Assembly: GCA_024138015.1 (NCBI GenBank)
Contig: JAMXBB010000006.1
Location: 75,304,398-75,368,397 of the forward strand
Origin: Lumnitzera littorea
Lineage: Eukaryota; Streptophyta; Magnoliopsida; Myrtales; Combretaceae
DNA: 64,000 nt
Reading direction: 5' to 3'
The position numbers were made by a program, and so were the translations under genes. The notes beneath the pieces were generated by a model, which was not told the origin of the DNA, ran no database searches, and worked only from the letters and a program-made list of their open reading frames with translations. Within the stretch, counting starts at the first letter, position 1, and every line of letters begins with the position of its first letter. This document shows positions 54,971 to 64,000 of the stretch, piece after piece.

Positions 54971-56533
54971 TTGGATCATGCATAAATCATGCACTGCATA
55001 ACTAATTCCGGGCAGTCATATTACATGGAGATAGCGAGAGGCTATACTTGGGTTGATTATTGATTATTATTGATTTTGTACGGTGTATACGTGCGATATG
55101 ACCTTACCTTTGCCCACGGGATGACTAAGCGTTGGAGGCGCCAACCGTCTAGCTATGGGTCAAGTCTAGAGGCCTTCGTTTAGGGGTGAGTGAAGGCTGT
55201 ATGAACCTACTCACAATCATATGTAGAACTCGTTTTGATAAAGCTAATAATAGATGTACTATTGCATTTTAAATACAAAACACGAAGTTTCATTATGAAA
55301 TAAGTTCTAATATGATACCCGGATCTGACTGTACCGAAGAATCTCTAACCCTGACTTCGGAGGGCGTTAAATCTGAGTTATATGTAGTACCTGGTTGCTT
55401 GCATGTATTTGTTTAGCATACTGCTCGTTCATGCATTCATTTGCCTGAACTTAACTATGGTATAACTTGATTGCTGTATGGTTGAGGGAAAATATCTCAC
55501 TAAGTTAGTAAGCTTATACCCTTGTAGACTTCTCTTGCAGGCCGACTTATTCGTAGAGTCAGGCCATTGTATGCCCAAGGTTAGCTTTCTCTATAGGGTC
55601 AATGTGGGAGCTGTTCGAGGGCAGAGAGTACTTTTGATTAAATGTAGATTTGAATGTGTAATTTTTATATTAGTCTCGCTTTAGACATGTTTTAAACTCT
55701 ATATCTGTAAACTTTTATACACATAAATTATGTGTTATGTTTTATGATATTATTATTTGTCATGAAATGATATTGCTTAAGCGTGCGTACTTTTGGTAGT
55801 TAGTAGTAGTTATTGCCTTGTGTATCATATAAAAGGGTCGTCGATTGTAAAGGAACTCAATTTATAATCCTTTGTACGGTATATGGCGACTGCCGCGACT
55901 GCCACGACTAGCCCCTTCGGGTCGCGACACTAAGTCTACTTAGTACTATTTAGGATACCAAAGAAATCATGTTAACCTTGATATATGATGTGAGTCCATG
56001 CATCCCTATAAAAATTTTCTCAAGCAGCCTTAGCAACTTGTATAATCTTTCCCTTCTCACCTTTTCAATGCATCAGTCAACACAGATATTGGAATTGAAT
56101 AGCTAATTCATGTAAATTAAAGTTAACTCATACTGTTTATCTAAGGATTCTCCCCTAAATTAGTTTCCATTTTATACAATCAAGTAATAACCATACAAGA
56201 GCCCCTTATACTTAGTTATGATGTATACAAGTTTGTTCTTAACCTAGCCAAGCACTATAATCAAGTATAAATACATTTTGTATCTACTCATCTCTTGATC
56301 ATTCTCCAAATACACAGTTTTGTTGAGAGGCTATTCAATTTAATTGTTAATCATTCCCCTAATAGATTAAAGCTAATCCTTACTAATCTAGCCCTTTTTA
56401 TTTTTATATTGATAGTAGGAAAGAACCTTGGTCTTCTAAGGGACCAAAGTCAATCCATATCAAGTTTCTTTCTCCTTTCTTTTTTTAAAGCATATTGGCA
56501 ATGAAAAAGAACCTCGCTCTTCTAAGGGACCAA
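54971..56533 (+). repeat. 1,563-bp direct repeat, copy 2 (probable assembly artefact)
   Basis: Repeats 53407-54969 and then continues into unique sequence at 56534 (TTCGATTCATACC). The most likely reading is that two contigs overlapping by 1,563 bp were abutted with an N rather than merged. Confidence 0.85.
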
Positions 56534-57360
56534 ATTCGATTCATACCAACTACTTCTTATTGTTTTATTCTTATTCACACCAACTATATTAACATTTTCA
56601 TGGGAATTTACAAGAAACAATCTTCATCTACTCATTTATTCAAGATTATAGGGCTATAAAAATTAAAGAGGGATAAGCATACATCTAAGTAAATTCTAGG
56701 AATAGCGTATGATTAATGCTTGATCAACAATTATCTTGGAATCTTAGGCTAAATAATATGTAACTTTGGCCTACACAAATTTCGCTATTCAGTTCTTGCA
56801 ATGTATAAAATTATGCAATAGTTACTTAAGGAAATTTCACACGAACACTATTCACACATCACATTACTAAACAAGACAGGGTTGCAGACTAAAAAACTGG
56901 GGTTAAAATGAAAGCATAATTGATTGCTTGAGTAGTAACGCAAGGTGTACTTTTTCTGTTATACCCCTTCCTTATACTTAATTTAGTACATTGTCCCCAA
57001 TGTAATTACAATAAAGCATATTAAAAGTGCGTAAAAAGAATACATATAGAGTGTTAAGTCTCCTAGATGAATGTAAATTGCACTTAAAAGTCTATAAAAG
57101 TTAGCGCTATGAAAGTAGTCAATGAATTGGTGCAAAGGAGATCTAAAAAAGAAAAGGTTTGAGAGAATAGAGAAACATCGTGGAAAACAAACAAAATTTT
57201 TATTATATCATTATATGGAATGGAATTAAACATAAACATGAAAACTAAAAATCACAACACAAGAATAAAAAAATTGGGGACTAATAATGAAAAAGGAAAA
57301 CAAGAAAATAGAAAATTAACAACTAAAGAAAATAATTTAACACAAGAACACCTAATTGAA

Positions 57361-58809
57361 ATTTAGATCATGCATGTTGTTCTTATCTTTAGAATCTAGA
57401 TTAATGGTACCCTTTTCATCTTTCTCCTTATCATCTTCCTTCTTTTCATCCCCTAAATACATTCTTTTTGCAATATCAATCAACTCTTCTTTTGTGGGTA
57501 GAGGGATTTTTGTCTTGACTTAATTAGTAAGAATGCTACAGAAATCCATTAACCTTGTTTATCGATGAACCAATCTTTTCATGAATTTCTCAAAGAGTGC
57601 TTGGGATGTCATAAGCTTTTGAACCTGACTTTTTAGTTTCTTCACTTCATGGACCAAGATCTCTTCATTGATGGAACTTCAATTTTCTTTCCTTTTTGGT
57701 AAAGTTTTACCTATGTTATTAAAGAGAAGTCCCATCTACTAGAAAGTTGAAAGAGACATCAGGGTAGCATCCATTACCATAGCTAGTTGAGGGTTGTAAT
57801 TAAGAAGTTTCAATTTCTTTGCTAAGATTGTGACATATGGCCAATACCCGATTTGGTTGACACAAGCATTGGAGACTTGGAGTCTTGTGTAAAAGTCTAA
57901 GGCTACAACTAGGTTAGGTAACTCTCTACAAAACTATAGAGGTAGAAGACCTCATGCATCGCCACTACCTCTATGCTTTTGTCTCTCTCACTAATACCAT
58001 GGATAATCAACTAGTAGAGGATCTTATATATGGGATTTTTCAAGTGAGATTCTCTACAAAACTTTAGGTTGTAGGTTTTTTTGTCAATAATTTGTAGAGG
58101 TGACTCTACGTAGAAGTTCATAAGGTAAGGTATAGAACTTAAGAGATTGCAAAAAGTCTATTTCATATAGCCCCATTAATAGCCTAAATTAGGCTAGAAA
58201 AGGTGAATTTGATGTTTCTCAGTTGAATGGGCAATGTGTTTCAGGCTCTACATGGGATCTAGTTATGTTCTAAGGAAAGGGTTATGATTAACTCTAAAGT
58301 GAGTTCCTCATAAACTATTTCTTGGATACTCAGTAGTCTCTCCTAACCTCCCTTTTCTACTAAGGCTCTTATTTTGATCTCCATATTAGCTTGTTTAAGT
58401 ATTTCCCAATCAATGAAGCTTGATCTTGAGAAGCTCATTTTATTAAGCACTTTGAACCTTATTTGGTGGTCAGGATTGTCAAATTCTAGCATATATTTAG
58501 GATGTGGTGGTAGGGTTATTAGTAGCTCATCTTCCAAGATAGTTTACAAAGAGGCCCTTTTAATATTGCGATGGGTGGTGCTTTTAGGTTATGTAGGAGC
58601 CATAAATGAGGGCAAGAGGGTTTTCCCTACACTTAGTAGTTTGCTTATTATAGTGAATTGTATGTTGTGGAGGGGGATAATTCATACAACAATAAAGATT
58701 AGTATAAATAAAAACATGCATGTTGTTGATAGTCAGTTTTCACTCAACTTACACTTGTCCTTTTGTTGGTTGAGATGTCGGGTAATCGACTCTCTCAGCA
58801 TTCGCACTC
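57361..58809 (-). pseudogene. Athila-like non-pol ORF remnant
   Basis: Minus strand from about 58540: open stretch 58343-58537 (LPPHPKYMLEFDNPDHQIRF). Downstream, frames with RESHLKNPIYKILY (about 57980-58020) and MCQANRIGYWPYVTILAKKL (57820-57870) follow. A Lys/Glu-rich end is at 57400-57530 (KEELIDIAKRMYLGDEKKED). The pattern of a helical DPIYRxI-like segment followed by a KLAxL domain and charged tail resembles the large non-pol ORF of Athila-type elements, but I cannot assign it with certainty. The 146-codon plus-strand frame over 58374-58814 is antisense to it. 58541-58809 shows nothing specific. Confidence 0.4.
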
Positions 58810-59176
58810 TGTAGAAGACATAAGGCACTTATGCCGAGTACAAAAAAAACTCCTAGTTTGAATTCAAATCTATGGTGTGAACAGTTATTATAAGTACGGT
58901 TATATTTTATAACCGCTTGCTATCCCTACATATTAGGGGAGATGTCAACAAGAAACGTTGTAAATACCCCAATAATTTCCTTAGACACAATAACCATCTA
59001 TAAATACTAAAAAGAAACTTTATAAGAGCTCTCAAACACTTCTTATTTACATACTTACTATACTAAATCACCATTCTAACTTAGGCATCGGAGTGGTCGT
59101 ACTAAACTGGCTCTAATACTAAGTATTTTACTCTCTTTTGCAAGACTATTTCCTCACCCAAAATTCGCCAACAACA
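58810..59176 (+). repeat. 5' LTR of the Tat-lineage element
   Basis: About 367 bp. TATAAATA at 58999-59006 and ACTTAGGCATCGGAGTGG at about 59082-59099 in the R/U5 part; ends ..CCAACAACA at 59176. The start is placed at TGTAGAAGAC by comparing length with the two related LTRs and is uncertain by tens of bases. Confidence 0.6.
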
Positions 59177-59178
59177 TT

Positions 59179-59190
59179 TGGCACCGTTTG
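59179..59190 (+). other. Primer-binding site of the Tat-lineage element
   Basis: TGGCACCGTTTG, two bases after the LTR end. It is one or two transitions from the TGGCGCCGTCTG primer site usual in Tat-lineage elements, which differs from the Met-tRNA site used by Cassandra and chromoviruses. Confidence 0.7.
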
Positions 59191-59199
59191 TTTTTTCTC

Positions 59200-60236
59200 T
59201 AAACATGACTACATGACTAGAATTAAGATGGCACGAAATGCAATGCTAGTACTTCCTCCCAACACCTTAAAGGAGGGAGTCGACATGCTAATAAACAATG
59301 ATTAGCTTGACTCAAGCAACTTTGTCTTAATTTAGCCAAGGAAAATTTTAAGTTAAATAAAAAACACGAACGAATCCTTAACCTTCGCCGTAAAATTTTT
59401 CACTTGAATTAGGAAAAGGAGCATGGCGATCATGGCGCCAACAGTATCGACGATTCCATTTATTCACCTGAATTGACAAAAAAGTAAGTTGAGGTTCTAG
59501 TACTAACCACGACTCTGCTATCAAAAAGATTGACAAGGGTAAGCAACTGTAGCACATGCATCATGTGGGACACTTGCATCTCAACACCTCAGTTTCTGCA
59601 ACCAAACAATTACAAATGAAGAAAGGTCCTTTTGTCTTAGAGATTTTAGAAGAAGTAATACCTCAGCACATTAAGCTATCTCAATTCAAAACATATGATG
59701 GGATGAAGGACCTTGAAGACTACTTAGAGTATTACCAAACATTGGCCAAGTTGCATGGTTTAAGCGATACAGTGGCCTGTTAAGCCTTTCCCACAACCTT
59801 GAGAAATGTAGCCGATACATGGTTCAAACACCTGAAGCTAAATACCATTTCATGTTTCAATGAATTAGCAAAAGTGTTTCTTTAACACTTCCTTGCTAGC
59901 AAACTTCCTATTAAGGATTTTTCAATCCTAAACACCATCAAACAAAGGTTCGATGAGTCAATCAGGGACTATTTGGTAAGATTTATGGTTGAGATGGTCC
60001 AAATCCTAGAACTAGATATGAGTGTAGCCCTCAATGCTGTAATCAATTGAGTTAATCCTCATGGAGACTTTTTCAAGTCTCTCGTAAAGAACAAGTCAAA
60101 AACTTTCACAAAGTTTAAAGTTAAAGCCACCTCGTACATCTAATAGGAAGAAAACATAAAGGCATGACAAGAGGCTAATCAAAGCAGAGTAGATGGAAAG
60201 AAAGACAAATGGAAAAATGCTAAGGGTAGACTTGGC
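59200..60236 (+). pseudogene. Gag of the Tat-lineage element
   Basis: After a 350-bp leader with stops, the 75-codon frame at 59556-59783 has LPQHIKLSQFKTYDGMKDLE-like residues (IPQHIKLSQFKTYDG, then DLEDYLEYYQTLAKLHGLSD). The frame then continues with RNVADTWFKHLKLNTISCF, KLPIKDFSILNTIKQRFDES, IRDYLVRFMVEMVQILELDM and KATSYI up to about 60150. This is the standard Tat gag capsid order (YxGxxDPxxHL-like, then WxxxLxxxSIxSF, then SLRDYxxRF). Stops at 59782 and a few later positions break it. Confidence 0.8.
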
Positions 60237-60899
60237 ATGAACAATGACAACAATTTAGATGCCGAGAGGAAGAGACCAAGGATCTCAACATTCTCATCCC
60301 ACACGCCTGTCAACCGTCCAATCTCAGATAATTTGATGGAGGTCTGTAGGGAAAGTGGTGTCCTCCATTGGCTAGAAATAACGCGAGGGAATCCTTCAAG
60401 AAGAAATTCAAACAAGTACTGCGACTTCCACGGTGACAACGGTCACAATACGGATGAGTGCATTCAACTCAAAAACGCAATTGAAGAAGCAATACAATGC
60501 AGGCACTTGTCAAAATTTCTAATGCATGATGTCGAAAGAATCGAAAGACTGTCTCAGAGGAGAAGAAAGGAACATGAGGAGAACACTCAGCCAGCAATGG
60601 CCATGAGAGATGCAAAGGATGTTAACCCTAACAGAGCACCCAACAAAGTAATTAATACAATTGTTGACAGACCTAATATAAGCCAATCAAGTTCTTTGAA
60701 CTTAGTTAACGCCAGGAATTACATTTGCAATATTCATGGAAAGAAGATCAGGATTGACAATACAATATCTTTCGAGGAAGAGGATTTTGAGGGCATACAA
60801 AGGCTACACAATGATGCACTTGTCATCAATGCGAGAGTCACCAACTTTGAGGTCAAGAAGATTATTGTTGATACGGGAAGTTCAACCAATATCATTTTT
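60237..60899 (+). pseudogene. Gag zinc finger and protease, Tat lineage
   Basis: The longest open frame in the window (221 codons), ending at TAG 60900-60902. Residues 61-75 (YCDFHGDNGHNTDEC) form the Tat-type CX2HX4HX4C zinc finger. QLKNAIEEAIQCRHLSKFL follows, the helical segment seen after it in this lineage. A basic linker (residues 95-140) leads to the protease, with active-site IIVDTGSSTNIIF at residues 209-221 (Asp at 212) directly before the stop. The starting Met lies inside gag and is not a true start; upstream gag is in frame but stop-containing. All visible zinc ligands and the protease Asp are intact, so this is a relatively young copy. Confidence 0.85.
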
Positions 60900-61549
60900 T
60901 AGCATGCGTTCGATCAAATGAGGCCCAAGATCAAAGCGTGGCGATGGTTTTACAAGTATGACCTCTATGCTTTCAATAATCAACCCATCTAAGTAGCCAG
61001 TGTTATCTCATTGCCGATATAGATTGGCGATGACGAGCATGTTGCAGAGGATAAAGTGGTTTTTCTTGTTGTCAAATGTTGGTCCCCTTACAATATGATA
61101 ATGGGACTACTATGCCAACATTTACTCGGCATTGTCCCTTTAATGGCACATGTAAAAGCCAAGTTTTCCATTCCCATAGGGGTCCGTGTGTGTAGAAGGG
61201 ATCAACAATTGGTATGCTCCTTATATATAAGGGCATTGAGGTGAGAAGAAGTGTTTCAGGTTGAGACTTACCTTAAAGGCAAGTCAGTCGGCATAGAGAA
61301 TGTCGATAGTGACATATAGGATATTCCCTTGGGAAATGATCCCGAAAAGACAACAAGGATAGGAAAACCTATGTCAGCAGATGTCCGGTAATGTCTGATT
61401 GACTTCCTACAAGCCAATGCTGATGTGTTTGCATGGTCACTACAGATATGCTAGGTATTTCGAGAGACGTTACAGTACATAAGCTCCAAATTGACTTGAA
61501 TGTAAAGGTGGTCCAATTGAGAAAAAGACATTTTGCACTTAAGAGATAA
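60900..61549 (+). pseudogene. Protease C-terminus and protease-RT linker, Tat lineage
   Basis: Continues with FDQMRPKIKAW, then VVFLVVKCWSPYNMIMGL at 61045-61105 (the protease flap end: YNxIxGRxxL in the family) and MAHVKAKFSIPIGV (61145-61185). Then DFLQANADVFAWS at 61395-61435, the conserved string before RT in Tat elements, and KVVQLRKRHFA at 61505-61540. Several stops and one frameshift near 61440. Confidence 0.75.
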
Positions 61550-62363
61550 GTGGCAATAGAAGAAGAGGTCCAGAAATTCTTGAAGGTAGGATTCATTCAG
61601 GAAGAGTCTTATTTGACTTGGCTAGCAAATTGTATGCTAGTTAAGAAGTCTAACGGTAAGTGGCGAATGTGCATAAACTTCATAGATCTCAACAAGGCTT
61701 ATCCTAAGAATTGTTTCCCACTACCAAAACTCAATCAGGTGGTAGATGCAACCGCAGGACAAGCATTGCTTTCTTTTATGGACGCTTTCTCTGGTTACAA
61801 TCAAATCAGGATGGACAAGGCGGATGAAGTCCACACATCATTCGTTACCAATTTTGGAATGTACTGTTATACGATGATGCCTTTTAGGTTAAAGAACACT
61901 AGTGTTATATACTAGAGATTAGTAACAAAGATGTTCAAATCTCATGTCCATAGGAATGTTGAAGTATATGTGGATGATATGATTGTGAAGAGCATGAAGG
62001 AAGATCAGCATCTCGCAGATCTAGAGTAGATGTTTGCTACATTGTAGAGATATTGCATGAAACTTAACCCACAGAAGCACGTCTTTGGCACAACATCAGG
62101 GAAATTTCTTGAGTATATGGTCATGCGACACGGCATCAAGGCCAATCCGAGAAAGATTGAATCCATAAGGAATATGAAATCACTTCACACAGTCAAAGAG
62201 GTATAGGAACTCACCAGGTGAATTGCTGCCCTCAGCAGATTTGTATCAAGAAGTGTAGATTGGTGTGTAGAATTCTTTAAAAATTTAAAGAAACCAAAGG
62301 AATTCAACTAGACTGAAGATTGCAAAAGAGCTTCCAATGAGCTTAAGGAATTTCTTATGTCAC
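61550..62363 (+). pseudogene. Reverse transcriptase, Tat lineage
   Basis: Open from 61550 to 61912: IEEEVQKFLKVGFIQEESY, ANCMLVKKSNGKWRMCINFI, DLNKAYPKNCFPLPKL, FMDAFSGYNQIRMDKADE and MPFRLKNTSVIY, then a stop. It continues with KMFKSHVHRNVEVYVDDMIV (61930-61990), whose catalytic YVDD is intact. Then CMKLNPQKHVFGTTSGKFL, MVMRHGIKANPRKIESI, IAALSRFVSRSVDW and KEFNXTEDCKRASNELKEFL. It breaks off at the Tekay LTR at 62364, just before RNase H. Only a few stops, so decay is modest compared with the other pol genes here. Confidence 0.9.
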
Positions 62364-64000
62364 TGTCACGACCCGAGGGGGCTAGTCGTAGCAGTCACCG
62401 TATACTATACAAAGGATTGTAGATTGAATTCCCTTACAATCGACGACCCTTTTATACGATACATAGGGCTACAGCTACTATTAATTACCAAGAGTGTACA
62501 AGCTTAAGCAATATCATTTCATGATAAATAATAATATTATAAAAACATAACACATAGTCCATTTACATAAAAGTTTACAGATACTGAGTCTGAAACGTGT
62601 CTAAAGTCTAACTAATATAAAAATTACATATTCAGATCTATAATTAATCCAAAGTACTCTGCATCCTCATCCAGCTCCCACATTGACCCTGTGTAGAAAA
62701 CTAACTTCGGGCATGTAGTGGCCCGACTCCACAAAGAGGTCGGCCTGCGAAAGAAGACTACAAGGGTATAAGCTAACTAGCTTAGTGAGATATTTTTCCT
62801 CAACCATACAGCAATCAAGTTTATACAACAGTTAAGTTTAACCAAATGAATACATGAACAAGCAGTATGCCAAACAAATACATGTAGGTGATCAGGTACT
62901 GCATGCAACTCAGATTTAATGCCCTCCGAAGTCAGGGTTGGAGATTCATCGATACAGTCAGATCCGAGTATCATATTAGAACTTATTTCATAATGAAACT
63001 CTGTATTTCGTATTTAAAATGTAATGGTACATCCATTATTAACCTTATCAAAATGAGTTCTACATATGATTGTGAGTAGGTTCACGTAGCCCTCACTCAC
63101 CCCTAAACGAAGGCCTCTAGACTTGATCCATAGCTAGGTGGTTGGCGCTTCCAACGCCTAGTCATCCTGCGAGCAAGGGTAAGGTCATATCGCACGTGTG
63201 CATTGTACGAAATCAATAACAATCAATAATCAATCCACGTATGGCCTCTTGCTACCTCCGTATAATGTGACTGCCCGTGATTAGTTATGTAGTGCATGAT
63301 TTATGCATGATTCAAGTTAACTTGTTTTAGTCGAATAAAAAGTTAAGTCATATTTAATCAGTGATCATTCCAAGTTATAAACAATCAATCTATTGAATTT
63401 ACTATGCAACAAACATTATATTATTGAAATTTAAAGTAGATTCATTATTAACAACAATTATCATACACAAGCATAACCTAACCCCATACACATTCATTTA
63501 TAAATCATAATTTAAATTCACTATCTATACGAACAAAGAAGTATGAAATCATAAAGAAAAACTCACTCAATCATGGCTAACTCCAAGGTCATAGTAGTCT
63601 GTGGGCAGCTCAGGGTCAATATCAAGATCACCTGAGAATAAAGAAAATTTGTAAGTTTGAGAATTTAAAGTTAACTAGTGTCGTAATTTATAAGGTCTAC
63701 TTCGCTTAGTTACGTGAAATTATCGATTCGAGCTTTTTATCGAATCGAGTGTAACTTTTTCATTTTAGCTCGGATCGTTATGAACTTATAATCCATTTTG
63801 ATCGTTTTCAAGTGTATTTTCTTGTAACGAGGTCCGTTTTGGATGTTGTGACTCGTAACATAAATTGTGATATAAAAATATCACAAAAATTATTATTTAA
63901 GTTTAAAAATTATAAAATATTGATTTTCGCTTTTTCTTAACATATTTATGATTTAATAATTATTTAAATCATATATTTGATATTTTTATTATTTTGAGTA
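62364..64000 (-). mobile_element. Tekay-type LTR, copy C (runs off the window)
   Basis: Starts TGTCACGACCCGAGGGG and is highly similar to the reverse complement of solo LTR B from its 3' end inward. Examples: GACGACCCTTTTATA, GCCCGACTCCACAAA, ATGCCAAACAAATACATG, the TCTAACCCTGACTTCGG complement, and AACGAGGTCCGTTTTGGA near 63826. About half of a 3.3-kb LTR is inside the window. It interrupts the Tat RT (after ELKEFLMS). Whether it is a solo LTR or the edge of a complete element cannot be told from here. Confidence 0.85.

Larger units (their letters stand above)
54366..57360 (-). other. Athila-like non-coding interior (contains the artefactual duplicate)
   Basis: Right-hand continuation of 50640-51070. 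AT-rich, with repeated AAGAACCTTGGTCTTCTAAG / AAGAACCTCGCTCTTCTAAG (54855-54875 and 54942-54962) and a TACATTGTCCCCAATGTAAT box near 56987-57006. The latter resembles the Athila segment next to the gag-pol end. 54971-55929 is the second copy of LTR B's end. No coding motif recognised between 56534 and 57360. Confidence 0.4.
58810..62363 (+). mobile_element. Tat-lineage Ty3/gypsy element (3' part interrupted)
   Basis: Plus-strand LTR, primer site, gag, zinc finger, protease and RT. The LTR family is shared with the non-coding element at 35715-42617. The CX2HX4HX4C zinc finger, DTGSS protease and the RRHFA..IEEEVQKFL lead into RT are typical of Tat (Retand-like) elements. No chromodomain region is reached because a Tekay LTR interrupts it at 62364 and the window ends. 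Confidence 0.8.

Noticed and set aside
53914..56504. Two pairs of identical small ORFs (53914-54120 with 55478-55684, and 54731-54940 with 56295-56504) suggesting a duplicated gene family
   Set aside because: They lie in the 1,563-bp blocks around the N. One pair is inside an LTR and the other in Athila-like non-coding sequence. Neither has a family motif; the duplication itself is probably an assembly artefact.
58374..58814. 146-codon plus-strand ORF
   Set aside because: Antisense to an open minus-strand stretch in the Athila-like remnant and continuing into the presumed Tat LTR start; no recognisable domain.
1..64000. CRISPR arrays, phage, operons or other prokaryotic features
   Set aside because: No regularly spaced direct repeats with unique spacers and no bacterial gene organisation. 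All recognisable coding sequence is plant LTR retrotransposon.

Overview
The window is a stretch of plant nuclear heterochromatin. It is AT-rich and built almost entirely of decayed LTR retrotransposons nested inside one another. The plant assignment rests on lineage-specific elements: a Cassandra TRIM whose LTRs carry a 5S-rRNA-like block and an initiator-Met-tRNA primer site, Tekay/Del-type Ty3/gypsy chromoviruses with about 3-kb LTRs, a Tat-lineage gypsy element, Athila-like sequence, and Sirevirus-type copia elements with an envelope-like gene. I found no intact host gene, no functional tRNA or rRNA gene, and nothing prokaryotic. Every coding stretch I recognise is broken by stops, frameshifts or insertions.

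Layout. 1-815: minus-strand gypsy pol remnant containing a small poly(A) insertion. 816-1381: Cassandra TRIM. 1477-11076: plus-strand Tekay-type element, its reverse transcriptase split by a 3.4-kb solo LTR (4018-7425). 11077-19202: 3' part of a minus-strand Sirevirus (LTR, polypurine tract, envelope-like ORF) split by solo LTRs at 13025-16054 and 17827-19041. 19203-25453: Tekay LTR fragments around a large inverted repeat (arms 19986-20822 and 21615-23726), one arm of which holds a further solo LTR. 25454-48895: a second minus-strand Sirevirus (protease-RT-RNase H, then envelope-like gene) exploded by a Tekay element (25492-35543), a largely non-coding Tat-like element (35715-42617, itself holding a solo LTR), a solo Tekay LTR (43172-46118) and an LTR-like insert (about 46736-47850). 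48896-50639: another Tekay-type LTR fragment. 50640-58809: Athila-like sequence split by solo LTR 51071-54365. 58810-62363: plus-strand Tat-lineage element (LTR, primer site, gag, protease, RT), interrupted at 62364 by a Tekay LTR that runs off the window.

Six solo LTRs have 5-bp target-site duplications that can be read directly (GTATG, GTTGG, GTTCA, GCTAT, AAAAG, CTAAG). In three cases the host element's reading frame resumes exactly across the insertion, so the nesting order is well supported. A single N at 54970 separates two 1,563-bp copies (53407-54969 and 54971-56533) in which I saw no difference; this is most simply an unmerged contig overlap, so about 1.5 kb of the window is probably artificial.

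No new gene system is demonstrated. The stretches least explained by known families are the long inverted repeat around 20-23.7 kb and the CTCGGC-rich non-coding block at about 38.4-41.4 kb. Family assignments come from motifs read by eye, and boundaries described as approximate are visual estimates.
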